NCBI RefSeq assembly: GCF_017086465.1
Contig: NZ_CP070961.1
Coordinates: 1,054,001-1,118,000, forward strand
DNA length: 64,000 bases
DNA from: Nocardioides sp. zg-1228
GTDB taxonomy: Bacteria; Actinomycetota; Actinomycetes; Propionibacteriales; Nocardioidaceae
Direction of reading: 5' to 3'
Positions 46,740 to 58,665 of the stretch are shown here, one piece after another. A model generated the notes under the pieces. That model saw nothing but the letters and a program-made list of their open reading frames with translations, had not been told where the DNA came from and made no database searches. How positions within the stretch are numbered: the stretch's first letter is position 1; the number at the start of each line of letters is the position of its first letter. The position numbers were made by a program, and so were the translations under genes.

Positions 46740-47180
46740 TCACCACCCGTGCGAACGCCCCGGACGCCGGTAGTCGGTGTGCCCGTGGCGGCGCTGGTGC
46801 GCCGGGCCGCGGCGCCGGTGCGCGAACCACATCACCGGGAAGATCAGCAGGAACAGCGGCGCCTCGAGGAGCACGCTCAGCGCGAGGAGTATCACCAGCA
46901 CCGGCAGCAACGGGACGCGGAAGCGGGGGCCGGCCGTGCGTGCGCGGGCCGTGCGTGCGGTGGACGCCGGAGCGCGGGTCGGGTGCGGCGCCGGCAGCCG
47001 CGGCAGGTCGCTGAACAGGACGGCCAGGTCGGCCCGGGTGCGCGCCGTCCAGATCGCGTCGAGCCGCTCGTCGTACTCCTCGTGGTCGAGCCGGCCGTCG
47101 GTGTAGTGCAGGGCCAGGTCGGCCATCGCCCGCTCCCGGTCGCTGTCGGCGATGCGCACCCGAGGGTCGGGCGCAGTCAT
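46740..47180 (-). CDS. DUF1707 domain membrane protein
   Basis: A 146-residue protein. DUF1707 fills residues 8-62 (VRIADSDRERAMADLALHYT, LDHEEYDERLDAIWTARTRADL). An Arg/Thr-rich linker, one hydrophobic region (FRVPLLPVLVILLALSVLLEAPLFLLIFPVMWFA) and a His/Arg-rich tail follow. DUF1707 is a short actinobacterial domain of unknown function, often joined to membrane segments. Its ATG overlaps the PadR stop codon. Confidence 0.85.
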   Translation of the reverse strand: MTAPDPRVRIADSDRERAMADLALHYTDGRLDHEEYDERLDAIWTARTRADLAVLFSDLPRLPAPHPTRAPASTARTARARTAGPRFRVPLLPVLVILLALSVLLEAPLFLLIFPVMWFAHRRRGPAHQRRHGHTDYRRPGRSHGW

Positions 47181-47926
47181 CGCTCGCCGTCCCGCCCGTC
47201 GGCGAGGATGCCGTAGAGCCTGCGGCGCGTGTCGACGAGGACGTCGAGCGCCGCCTTCCTCTGCTGGTCCGAGCCCTGGGTGGCGAGCTGCCACACGGCG
47301 CTGACCACCTGCCCGATCTCGCTCTTGATGTCGGCGTGCCCGGACGGCTGCTCGGGAGCGGTCTCCTGGGTGGGGGTGAAGGGGGCCCAGACGGCGGCGA
47401 GCTCGCTGCCGTTGTCCTCGGCCCAGGCGACGCCGGCGTCGGTGAGCCGGATGGTGCGACGGCCGCGGGCGTCGTCGGCCTCGACGAGGCCCTCGTCCTG
47501 CAGCTGCTGGATGGTCGGGTAGACCGAGCCGGGGGAGGGGCGCCACTCGCCGTGGCTGAGCTCGGCGATCTCCTGGATCACCTGGTAGCCGTTGATCGGC
47601 TCCTCGGCCTTGCGGGCGCGGTGCAGCACGTCGATGATCGCCGTGCGCACGTCGCCGCGACGCACCCGCGGGCCGCGCTGCTGCGGGCGCTGCGGAGCAG
47701 AGGCGAAGCCGAAGATCTCGCCGAGCCACGGCGGCGGGCCGCCGGCGCGGCGGCCGCGGGCGCCGGTGAATGCGCTGCCCCAGCTGGCCCAGTCCTGGGC
47801 GCCCGGGCGCCGGTAGTCGCGCGCGCCGGGGTGGTCGCCGGGGGTGTCGTTGGAGGTGGCGTGGTCGTCGGGCTGGGCGGTGTCGTCGTCGCCGGGCCAG
47901 TCGGCGCCGGGCCAGTGGTGTCCCAT
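47177..47926 (-). CDS. PadR-family transcriptional regulator
   Basis: A 249-residue regulator. The first ~90 residues are low-complexity (Asp, Pro, Gly, Arg). The PadR winged helix follows (RRGDVRTAIIDVLHRA, NGYQVIQEIAELSHGEWRPSPGSVYPTIQQLQDEGLVE, RTIRLTDAGVAWAE), then a C-terminal helical domain. A perfect 16-bp palindrome lies 75 bp upstream and is its likely target. It is co-transcribed with the DUF1707 protein. Confidence 0.92.
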   Translation of the reverse strand: MGHHWPGADWPGDDDTAQPDDHATSNDTPGDHPGARDYRRPGAQDWASWGSAFTGARGRRAGGPPPWLGEIFGFASAPQRPQQRGPRVRRGDVRTAIIDVLHRARKAEEPINGYQVIQEIAELSHGEWRPSPGSVYPTIQQLQDEGLVEADDARGRRTIRLTDAGVAWAEDNGSELAAVWAPFTPTQETAPEQPSGHADIKSEIGQVVSAVWQLATQGSDQQRKAALDVLVDTRRRLYGILADGRDGER

Positions 47927-48000
47927 GGGGTGCTCCTCGGATGAGTGACGGTGATCGGTGTCTGCGTCGGAGCGGTACGTCGTGATCTATCGGTGACGTA

Positions 48001-48016
48001 TCGCGATATATCGCGA
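48001..48016. promoter_or_regulatory. Perfect 16-bp palindrome upstream of padR
   Basis: TCGCGATATATCGCGA, perfectly self-complementary, in an unusually AT-rich patch between the LCP stop and the padR start. AT-centred palindromes of this kind are typical of PadR autoregulation. Confidence 0.7.
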
Positions 48017-48081
48017 GCGTACGCCGAGTTCAGGGACCCGACAAGGTCCGAGCACGAACGGGCGCGCAGGGCGCCCCGCGC

Positions 48082-49284
48082 CTACGAGCGCGCGCGACCG
48101 GTCGGTGTGCAGGCCTGCTGGGGCACCGACGTGCCCTCGATGATCGCGTCGAAGAGGGCGGGGGCCCGGTCGGGGTCGGCGATGATGCGGTTGGGGTCGC
48201 TGGGCGCGGGCAGGTTGGGCATCGTGCAGGTCTGGCTCTTGCCGGTCATGGCGAGGGCGAACCGGCCGAGGTCGAGGGGGTTCATCTCCTCGTCGATCCG
48301 GATCGCGTCGGCGGCCGCGTCGGTGATGCGCCAGTAGCGCACGGGGTTGAGGAAGGTCCACGGCGAGAGCGCCTCGTCGCCCAGCGCGCTGATCACCTCG
48401 CGCTGCCGGGCGACCCGGTCGAGGTCGCTGAGCGCGGTGACGTGGCGCGAGCGTGAGTAGGCGAGCGCGGTCAGGCCGTCGACCTCCTGGCAGCCCTTGG
48501 AGATGTCGAGGCGGGCCATCGGGTCCTTCATGTCCTGCGTCGGGCAGATCTCGACCCCGCCGAAGGCGTCGACGGTGTTGATGACGCTGCCGAAGCCGAG
48601 CTCGACGTAGTGGTCGACGTGGATGCCGGTCAGCTGCTCCACGGTGGCCACCAGCAGCGGCGGGCCGTCGATCGCGAAGGCGGCGTTGATCATCTGCGTG
48701 CCGTGGCCGGGGATCTCGGCGAGGGTGTCGCGCGGGATCGACATCATCGTGCGACCGCCCGGGCCGGTGTGCAGCACGATGATCGTGTCGGTGTTGGTGC
48801 CGCCGCGCGGGCCCGTCTGCAGCGCCTTGCGCTGCGCGTCGGAGAGGTCGTCGGCCTTGTCGGAGCCGACGATGAGGTAGTTGGTGCCGGGCTGGTCGGC
48901 GGGCCGGTCGCCGGCGGGGATCGCGTCGACCTTCTCGATCCGGGTCCACTGGTAGAGCGGGATGCCGAGCAGGTAGACCAGCAGCAGGACCAGCACGAGG
49001 GGGATCATCGCGAGGCGCGGGCGCCAGCGGCGCCGCTTCGGCCGCGGCGCCGGGGCCGCGGCGGGCGTTCGCGCCGGGCCGGGGGGTGAGCCGCCCGAGC
49101 CGCGTGCCTCACGACGCGCCACCGGCATCACCCGGGTCTCGTCGGCGCGGGCCCGCGAGGGCTGCTGCGCCTCCATCCGCTGCGTGGCGTCGCTCGGCGG
49201 CGTGGACGACTGGCTCCCGTAGAGCCAGTCGTACTCGGGTGTTCCCTTCTCGGGCACCCCGGAGCCCTGCGGACGATCAGCCAT
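48082..49284 (-). CDS. LytR-CpsA-Psr (LCP) family glycopolymer ligase
   Basis: A 400-residue membrane protein. A ~110-residue cytoplasmic Pro/Arg-rich head and one helix (LAMIPLVLVLLLVYLLGIPL) precede the extracellular LCP domain: NYLIVGSDKADDL, TDTIIVLHTGPGGRTMMSIPRDTLAEIPG, DHYVELGFGSVINTVDAFGGVEI and AYSRSRHVTALSDLDRVARQREVI with the conserved Arg and Asp residues. LCP enzymes move lipid-linked wall polymers onto peptidoglycan. TAGCGT (minus strand, 49293-49298) ends 8 nt before the ATG and overlaps the -10 of the divergent thioesterase. Confidence 0.94.
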   Translation of the reverse strand: MADRPQGSGVPEKGTPEYDWLYGSQSSTPPSDATQRMEAQQPSRARADETRVMPVARREARGSGGSPPGPARTPAAAPAPRPKRRRWRPRLAMIPLVLVLLLVYLLGIPLYQWTRIEKVDAIPAGDRPADQPGTNYLIVGSDKADDLSDAQRKALQTGPRGGTNTDTIIVLHTGPGGRTMMSIPRDTLAEIPGHGTQMINAAFAIDGPPLLVATVEQLTGIHVDHYVELGFGSVINTVDAFGGVEICPTQDMKDPMARLDISKGCQEVDGLTALAYSRSRHVTALSDLDRVARQREVISALGDEALSPWTFLNPVRYWRITDAAADAIRIDEEMNPLDLGRFALAMTGKSQTCTMPNLPAPSDPNRIIADPDRAPALFDAIIEGTSVPQQACTPTGRARS

Positions 49285-49292
49285 GGGCGAAG

Positions 49293-49302
49293 ACGCTACC
49301 GT
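49293..49302. promoter_or_regulatory. Overlapping divergent -10 boxes (bidirectional promoter core)
   Basis: ACGCTACCGT reads TACCGT on the plus strand (49297-49302) and TAGCGT on the minus strand (49298-49293), sharing the TA at 49297-49298. The plus box ends 7 nt before the thioesterase ATG at 49310 and the minus box 8 nt before the LCP ATG at 49284. Confidence 0.65.
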
Positions 49303-49309
49303 GCGACGC

Positions 49310-49834
49310 ATGAGCGAGCGCATCGAGCGAGCGGTCCCCGGCGCGGCGCGACCCACCTCCTACAGCCGCGTCAGCCTCGGCATCATGGCCCACGCGAGCG
49401 AGGCCAACCTGCTGGGCAACGTCCACGGCGGGGAGATCATGAAGCTCGCCGACTCCACCGCGGGGGCCGTCGCGCACCGGCACAGCGGGGGGCCGGCGGT
49501 CACGGCCGCGATGGACGAGATGACCTTCCTGGCCCCGGTGCACGTCGGCGACATCATCAAGACCTATGCGCAGGTCAACTGGGCCGGCACGTCGTCGATG
49601 GAGATCGGCGTGCGCGTCGAGGCGCAGCCGTGGGGCAACGCCGGCGACGAGCCGGTCCACGTCGCCAGCGCCTACTTCGTCTTCGTCGCCATCGACGAGG
49701 ACGGGCACCCACGTCCCGTGCCGCCGCTGGAGACCGAGACGCCCAGCGACGTACGACGTCAGCGGGAGGCCGAGATCCGGCGCGCGCACCGGCTGGCCCG
49801 CAAGGCCGAGATCGACGAGGGCCGCGAGGACTGA
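49310..49834 (+). CDS. Acyl-CoA thioesterase, hotdog fold (YciA/BACH-like)
   Basis: A 174-residue hotdog-fold thioesterase that hydrolyses acyl-CoA to free acid and CoA. Landmarks are LLGNVHGGEIMKLADSTAGAVAHRHSG with the catalytic Asp region, TAAMDEMTFLAPVHVGDII, and ASAYFVFVAIDEDGHP. The tail is rich in Arg and Glu. The start at 49310 fits both the family and the -10 position; an upstream in-frame start would run into the LCP gene. The true substrate is unknown. Confidence 0.92.
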   Translation: MSERIERAVPGAARPTSYSRVSLGIMAHASEANLLGNVHGGEIMKLADSTAGAVAHRHSGGPAVTAAMDEMTFLAPVHVGDIIKTYAQVNWAGTSSMEIGVRVEAQPWGNAGDEPVHVASAYFVFVAIDEDGHPRPVPPLETETPSDVRRQREAEIRRAHRLARKAEIDEGRED

Positions 49835-49881
49835 GCCGGCTGTGACCCGATCGCACCCGCGGCCACGGCGCGTCGCGGGCC

Positions 49882-49908
49882 GGTGTGACGGGTGTGACTG
49901 GTGATACT
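49882..49908. promoter_or_regulatory. Tandem 9-bp repeats upstream of the galactan-cluster LCP gene
   Basis: GGTGTGACG, GGTGTGACT and GGTGATACT follow one another at 49882, 49891 and 49900. Read on the other strand the core is GTCACACC, which resembles, from memory, the tandem 9-mer GTCACAgcg bound by the response regulator MtrA. Similar repeats precede the PGRP gene at 59861. Confidence 0.55.
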
Positions 49909-49944
49909 GGGCGGGCTGACTTCCCCCAGCAGAGAGGCCCTTCG

Positions 49945-51522
49945 ATGCCGCCCGCCACCCCCTCCGGGTCGCCGCAGCCGCGATTCACCACGCTCGACCG
50001 CGCCCAGCGCGTGCGGTTCCGACGCGCAGTGACGCTCATGCTGATGACGCTGGTCCTGCCGGGGTCGGCCCAGCTCGTGTCCGGCAACCGCCGGGTGGGT
50101 CGCATCGCGATGTGGACCTGGCTCGTGCTGCTGGTCGCAGGCGTGCTCGGGGCGGTGACGGCGTACTTCTGGCACGGGCTCGCGTTCAGCGCCGGCACCA
50201 GCACCACCTTCCTCCAGCTGCTGCGCCTGGTCCTGATGGCGCTGGCCGTCGGGTGGGCCTACCTGCTCGTCGACGCGTGGCGCCTGGGCCAGCCGCTGAC
50301 GCTGCAGCGCCAGCACCGCCTCGCCGTCGTCGGCGTCAACGGCTTCCTGTGCTTCAGCGTCGCCGGGGCGCTGCTCTTCGGTGCCCACATGGTGGGCGTC
50401 CAGCGCCAGTTCATGATCTCGATGTTCGGCGAGGGCTCGGCCGTCGGCGCCAGCCACGGCCGTTACAACGTCCTGCTGCTGGGCGGCGACTCCGGCGCCG
50501 GGCGCTGGGGCCTTCGCCCCGACGCGATGACGGTGGCCAGCATCGACGCCGAGACCGGCAAGACCGTCCTGATCTCCCTGCCCCGCAACATGCAGAACTT
50601 CCCCTTCGCCGAGGGCTCGGTGATGGACGAGCAGTTCCCCGACGGCTTCGACGTGGAGGGGATGTACCTCAACGGCCTCGCGACGTGGGCGCTCGACCAC
50701 GCCGAGCTGTTCAAGGGCTCGAAGAACCCGGGCGTCGACGCCACCGTCCAGGGTGTCGAGGGGATCACCGGCCTCGACATCAACTACTGGGCGATGGTCA
50801 ACCTCGAGGGCTTCAAGGACCTGGTCGACGCGGTCGGCGGCGTCGAGCTCAACGTCCGCCAGCCGATCCCGGTCGGCCTGCCGCACGAGAAGACCTTCCA
50901 CTACATCGAGCCCGGAAAGCGCACGCTCGACGGGCACGACACGCTCTGGTTCGCCCGGGCGCGCGAGGGCTCGGACGACTACTCGCGCATGGCGCGGCAG
51001 AAGTGCGTGATGAGCGCGATGCTGCAGCAGGTCAGCCCGCAGGCGGCCCTGCGCAACTTCGAGGCGATCGCCGGGGCCAGCTCGGCGATGGTCTCCACCG
51101 ACCTCCCGCGCGGGGAGGTCGACCGGTTCGTCGACCTCGCGCTCAAGGCGAAGAGCCAGAAGATCGCCACCCTCTCGCTGGTGCCGCCGATGATCAACAC
51201 CGCCGACCCGGACATCGAGCTGGTCCACGCCAAGGTCGCCGCCGCGATCGCCAAGGCCGAGGGCCGGGCACCGGCGAGCCCGACCCAGCCGGACCCCGCC
51301 GACGACTCCGACACCGCCGAGGCCGCCCCCGCGGGCGGCGACGCCGGGGGCCCGGAAGAGCCGACCGGGGACGAGCCGGCCGCCGACACCGAGCCCGCCG
51401 AGACCGAGCCCGCCGAGACGGTGACCCCGACCCCGCCGCCGGCCGTCACCGGCGGGTCCCTCGGCTCGCTGTCGACCGGCTACGCCGCCAACCAGTCGGA
51501 GGACCTGGGCGCGGTTTGCTGA
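49945..51522 (+). CDS. LCP family protein with multi-helix N-terminus, first gene of the galactan cluster
   Basis: A 525-residue membrane protein. Four hydrophobic segments lie before ~165 (VTLMLMTLVLPGSAQL, WTWLVLLVAGVLGAVTAYFW, RLVLMALAVGWAYLLVDAW, FLCFSVAGALLFGAHMVG), more than the single helix usual in LCP proteins. The LCP domain follows: YNVLLLGGDSGAGRWGLRPD, TVLISLPRNMQNFPF, YWAMVNLEGFKDLVDAVGGVEL, WFARAREGSDDYSRMARQKC. An acidic Pro-rich tail ends in Cys. The start at 49945 follows an AGAGAGG site. Location suggests it attaches the galactan made by the next genes to peptidoglycan. Confidence 0.92.
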   Translation: MPPATPSGSPQPRFTTLDRAQRVRFRRAVTLMLMTLVLPGSAQLVSGNRRVGRIAMWTWLVLLVAGVLGAVTAYFWHGLAFSAGTSTTFLQLLRLVLMALAVGWAYLLVDAWRLGQPLTLQRQHRLAVVGVNGFLCFSVAGALLFGAHMVGVQRQFMISMFGEGSAVGASHGRYNVLLLGGDSGAGRWGLRPDAMTVASIDAETGKTVLISLPRNMQNFPFAEGSVMDEQFPDGFDVEGMYLNGLATWALDHAELFKGSKNPGVDATVQGVEGITGLDINYWAMVNLEGFKDLVDAVGGVELNVRQPIPVGLPHEKTFHYIEPGKRTLDGHDTLWFARAREGSDDYSRMARQKCVMSAMLQQVSPQAALRNFEAIAGASSAMVSTDLPRGEVDRFVDLALKAKSQKIATLSLVPPMINTADPDIELVHAKVAAAIAKAEGRAPASPTQPDPADDSDTAEAAPAGGDAGGPEEPTGDEPAADTEPAETEPAETVTPTPPPAVTGGSLGSLSTGYAANQSEDLGAVC

Positions 51523-51553
51523 GCGCGCACCGCCCGCCCCTAGGGTGTAGGCC

Positions 51554-52483
51554 GTGACCACCGGACCGCTGCCTCGCATCGTCGCGGTCGTGGTCACCTT
51601 CAACCGCCTGCCGCTGCTCGAGCGGCTCGTCGCGCGGCTCGGCCAGGTCGACGGGGTGGCCGAGGTGCTGGTGGTCGACAACGCCTCCACCGACGGCACG
51701 GGGGAGTGGCTCGCCGCCCGTCCCACCACCGGCGAGATCCCGCTGAGCGCGCGCACGCTGACGACCAACCGCGGCGGCGCCGGCGGCTTCCACGACGGCC
51801 TGGCGTGGGCGATCGACCGCGACGCCGACCTGGTCTGGCTGATGGACGACGACGGCCTGCCCGACCTCGACTGCCTCGACCACCTGCTGGACCAGGCGGG
51901 CAACCTCGACTTCTGGGGCCCGCTCGTGGTCGACGAGGCCGACCCCGAGCGCCTGGTGTTCCCGATCCGGCTGCCCGGCGGCACCCGCGTCGTGCACGCC
52001 GTCGACGACGTCCGCCGCGCCGCGCGGGCCGACCGCATCGACGGGATCGTCATCCCCTTCAACGGCGTCCTGGTGACCAAGGAGCTCGTCGACCGGATCG
52101 GCCTGCCCCGCGAGGAGTTCTTCATCTGGGGCGACGACCACGAGTACCGCCTGCGCGCCGAGGAGTCGGGTGCCCGGGTGGCCACGGTCGTCACCGCCAC
52201 GGTCCGCCACCCCAGCGTCGGCAACCTCGGCACCCCGATGATGTTCGGTCGCACGACCTACAACGACTCGCCGAGCGACCTCAAGCACTACTGCATGGCC
52301 CGCAACAACCTGGTCAACCTGCGCGACTACCGCGGGCCCCTCCACGCGCTGGCGTTCGTGGTGAAGACGGCGTGGTTCTACACCTTCACCCGGCCCAGCC
52401 TGTCGCGGCTGCGGCTCAGCGCCTCGGCGATGCGCGCGGGCATCGCCGGCGACTTCGACGGCCACCGGAGGTTCTTGTCGTGA
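51554..52483 (+). CDS. Family 2 glycosyltransferase, GlfT1-like galactofuranosyltransferase
   Basis: A 309-residue GT-A glycosyltransferase. The nucleotide-sugar fold opens IVAVVVTFNRLPLLERL; the metal-binding triad is Asp98-100 in WLMDDDGLPD, and WGDDHEYRLRAEESG (Asp194-195) is the catalytic region. TNRGGAGGFHDGL matches GlfT1-type enzymes that start galactan chains. No membrane helix is clear. TAGGGT at 51541-51546 ends 7 nt before the GTG, an internal leaderless promoter. The next gene overlaps by 4 nt and encodes a similar enzyme. Confidence 0.88.
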   Translation: MTTGPLPRIVAVVVTFNRLPLLERLVARLGQVDGVAEVLVVDNASTDGTGEWLAARPTTGEIPLSARTLTTNRGGAGGFHDGLAWAIDRDADLVWLMDDDGLPDLDCLDHLLDQAGNLDFWGPLVVDEADPERLVFPIRLPGGTRVVHAVDDVRRAARADRIDGIVIPFNGVLVTKELVDRIGLPREEFFIWGDDHEYRLRAEESGARVATVVTATVRHPSVGNLGTPMMFGRTTYNDSPSDLKHYCMARNNLVNLRDYRGPLHALAFVVKTAWFYTFTRPSLSRLRLSASAMRAGIAGDFDGHRRFLS

Positions 52484-53397
52484 CCACCCCGGCCGCACCG
52501 GAGACAGTGGCGGTCGTCGTGGTCACCTACAACCGCGCCGACCTGCTCGTCGGGATGCTCGACGGCCTGGCCGCCCAGACACGGCGTCCCGACGCCGTCA
52601 TCGTGGTCGACAACGCCAGCACCGACCACACCCGCGAGGTGCTGCAGGCGCGCACCGACCTCCCGCTCCACGTCACCCACAGCGACGACAACCTCGGCGG
52701 GGCCGGCGGCTTCCACCTCGGGGTGCGGGCGGCGTACGACGCGGGCTGGGACCGCGTGTGGCTGATGGACGACGACGTCGTGCCCGCCCCCGGCTGTCTC
52801 GAGGCGCTGATGGCCGTGGACGAGGACTGCCTGATCGCGGTCCGCGAGGACCGCACCGGGGCCCTGGTCGAGAAGGCCGCCGTCGACTTCGACCTGCGCA
52901 ACCCGCTCGCCATCAAGCCCAAGCGCGCCTCGGTCGACAGCACCTACGCCGACCGCGCGTCGATGCCCGAGCTGGTCGAGGTCCACAACGTGGCCTTCGA
53001 GGGCTTCATGGCGCGGCGCCGGGTGATCGAGGAGATCGGGTTCCCCGACCCGTCGTTCTTCATCTTCTACGACGACGCCGAGTACGCCGTGCGTGCACGC
53101 CGCGCGGGCCACCGCATCTGGGCGGTCCGCGACGCCGTGCTGGTGCGCCAGCTCGACTTCAACCAGCAGCACGACCTGTCGGGCTGGAAGGGCTTCTACA
53201 TGTACCGCAACCTCTTCGTGGTGCACCTGCGCCACGGGGAGAACGTCCTCGTGCGGCTCAAGCCCTGGCTGATCACGGCCGTGGTCGTGCTGCTCAGCCC
53301 GGTGCGCGGCGGCCGGGCCGAGGCCCGCAACGTGACCCGCGCCATGGCGTCCGCGCGAGGCATGCGCCGCCTGACGGCCTCCGCCCGCCCCCCTCGA

Positions 53398-53400
<3 letters not shown>
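52480..53400 (+). CDS. Family 2 glycosyltransferase, GlfT1-like paralogue
   Basis: A 306-residue glycosyltransferase related to its upstream neighbour: VAVVVVTYNRADLLVGMLDG, DDNLGGAGGFHLGVRAAYDAG, triad Asp97-99 in WLMDDDVVPAPG, and FYDDAEYAVRARRAGH (Asp198-199). The C-terminal part has a hydrophobic stretch (WLITAVVVLLSPV). Two adjacent GlfT1-like enzymes suggest two early sugar-transfer steps. It starts with GTG in the stop codon of the previous gene. Confidence 0.87.
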
Positions 53401-56732
<3,332 letters not shown>

Positions 56733-56739
56733 GCCGCCG

Positions 56740-57648
56740 GTGAGCGCCACCGCCTCCGGCCCGGCCCGGCGCACCACGGGCGAGCTCGAGGCCCTGCCGC
56801 TGGCTCCGCCTGCCGCGACGGGCCTCGGCGAGGTCGTGCGCCGGCGCTACCTGCTCGGCATGCTGGTGCGCAACACCATCAAGTCGCGCTACCAGGGCAC
56901 CGTGCTCGGGTGGCTGTGGAGCTACCTCCAGCCGGCCATCCGGTTCTGCATGTTCTACTTCCTGTTCCAGGTCATGATCGGCCGTGGCGCGGGGATGGAG
57001 AACTTCGCCATCCATCTCTTCGCCGGCATGGTGATCGTCCACTTCTTCACCGAGACGTTCAACGGCGGCACCCAGTCGCTGGTGCAGAACCGCTCGCTGA
57101 TCACCAAGCTCCCCGTGCCGCGCGAGATGTTCCCGGTGGCCCGCATGCTCGTCGCCGGGTGGCACACGGTGCCGATGATCGTGATCCTGGTCATCCCGTG
57201 CCTCTTCCTCGGCTGGCGTCCCGACCTGGTGGGGATGGCGGCCGCCCTTCTCGGCTTCAGCCTGGCCGCCGCGCTCGGGCTGGCGCTGGGCCTGCTGTTC
57301 AGCGTCGGCAACGTCTTCATGCGCGACATCGGCAAGGTCGCCCAGACCCTCACCCAGTTCGTCACCTTCAGCGTGCCGATGATGTACCCCTTCACGCTCG
57401 TCCAGGAGCGCTTCGGCGAGCCGATCGCGAGCTACTACCTCCTCAACCCGATGGCCGAGGCGGTGCTGCTCATCCAGCGCGGCTTCTGGATCGGCACCAC
57501 CAGCGACCCCGACGCGACGGCGGCCGCGCACCTGCCCGACCACCTGTTCACCCGCGGGCTCGTCATGACGGGCCTCTCGCTCGTGCTGCTCGTGCTGGCC
57601 CAGCGGATCTTCGCGCGCCTCGAGTCCAAGGTCCCGGAGCGCTTGTGA
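56740..57648 (+). CDS. ABC-2 permease for polysaccharide export (Wzm/RfbD-like)
   Basis: A 302-residue membrane protein with about six helices. The N-terminal RRRYLLGMLVRNTIKSRYQ and TVLGWLWSYLQPAIRFCMFY are typical of O-antigen/teichoic acid/galactan ABC permeases. It sits 7 bp after glfT2. With the ATPase at 57719 it most likely moves the lipid-linked galactan across the membrane, as Rv3783 with Rv3781 is proposed to do in mycobacteria. Confidence 0.93.
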   Translation: MSATASGPARRTTGELEALPLAPPAATGLGEVVRRRYLLGMLVRNTIKSRYQGTVLGWLWSYLQPAIRFCMFYFLFQVMIGRGAGMENFAIHLFAGMVIVHFFTETFNGGTQSLVQNRSLITKLPVPREMFPVARMLVAGWHTVPMIVILVIPCLFLGWRPDLVGMAAALLGFSLAAALGLALGLLFSVGNVFMRDIGKVAQTLTQFVTFSVPMMYPFTLVQERFGEPIASYYLLNPMAEAVLLIQRGFWIGTTSDPDATAAAHLPDHLFTRGLVMTGLSLVLLVLAQRIFARLESKVPERL

Positions 57649-57718
57649 TGAGCACCCCACGAAACCGCGGCCTTCCCCCGCTTCGCTCCTCCAGCCCACG
57701 CTTCCGCAGGGACCCCGC

Positions 57719-58489
57719 ATGACGACCATGATCCAGGTGGAGAACGCCACCAAGGCCTTCACGCTGTCCTACCAGCGCTCCCTCAAGCAGACCGTGCTGG
57801 CCAAGGTCCGCGGCCGCAAGACCCACGACACGTTCAACGCCGTCGACGACGTCAGCTTCACCGTGCGCGAGGGGGAGTCGGTCGGCCTGATGGGGCTCAA
57901 CGGCTCCGGCAAGTCGACGCTGCTCAAGCTCATCAGCGGCGTGATGCGGCCCGACTCCGGCTCGGTGCTCACCCGCGGCCGCATCGCCGGCCTGATCGCC
58001 ACCGGCACCGGCTTCGACAACAACCTCAGCGGCCGGGAGAACCTCTACCTCAACGCCGCCATCCTGGGGATGTCGCGGGCCGAGACCGACCGCAAGTTCG
58101 ACGAGATCGTCGACTTCGCCGACCTCGGCAAGTTCCTCGACACCGACGTGGCCTACTACAGCTCCGGCATGAAGGCCCGCCTCGGCTTCTCCGTCGCGGT
58201 CAACGTCGACGCCGACATCTTCATCGCCGACGAGGCCCTCGCGGTGGGGGACCGGCCGTTCAAGCGCAAGTGCAAGAAGCGCATGGACCAGATCGTGAAG
58301 TCGGGCGTGACGATGTTCTACGTCTCCCACGCCCCCGGATCGGTGCGCAACCTCTGCGACCGCGTCCTGGTGATGGAGAACGGGCGGCTCGGCTTCGACG
58401 GCGACGTCGAGGAGGGCATCCGCTACCTCCACTACGACGAGAGCGACGACGACTCCGGCGAGGACGACGGCCTCGGCGCCGACATCTGA
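57719..58489 (+). CDS. ABC ATPase for polysaccharide export (Wzt/RfbE-like)
   Basis: A 256-residue ATPase. Walker A is GLNGSGKST (59-67), the signature YYSSGMKARLGFS near 146, Walker B IFIADEAL near 167, then HAPGSVRNLCDRVLVMENG. Like Wzt proteins it begins KAFTLSYQRSLKQTVLAK. It lacks the C-terminal carbohydrate-binding domain of long Wzt proteins, so it should not need a chain-end cap. An acidic Asp-rich tail closes it. It is the last gene of the galactan unit, 70 bp after the permease. Confidence 0.94.
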   Translation: MTTMIQVENATKAFTLSYQRSLKQTVLAKVRGRKTHDTFNAVDDVSFTVREGESVGLMGLNGSGKSTLLKLISGVMRPDSGSVLTRGRIAGLIATGTGFDNNLSGRENLYLNAAILGMSRAETDRKFDEIVDFADLGKFLDTDVAYYSSGMKARLGFSVAVNVDADIFIADEALAVGDRPFKRKCKKRMDQIVKSGVTMFYVSHAPGSVRNLCDRVLVMENGRLGFDGDVEEGIRYLHYDESDDDSGEDDGLGADI

Positions 58490-58665
58490 GCTCGACATCC
58501 CACCGGGGAGCGCCGCGCCGTCCGCGTCCTCGCACGCGTCCCGGCGCGAGCCCAGATCCGTGGCTCGCGTCCCGCTCCGAGAAAGAGGACCGCGGCACCC
58601 CACCGGATCCCACCTTCGTGGCGTGTGGACGTGTGAGGCTGTCCACCCACCCGAGGAGCTCACGC

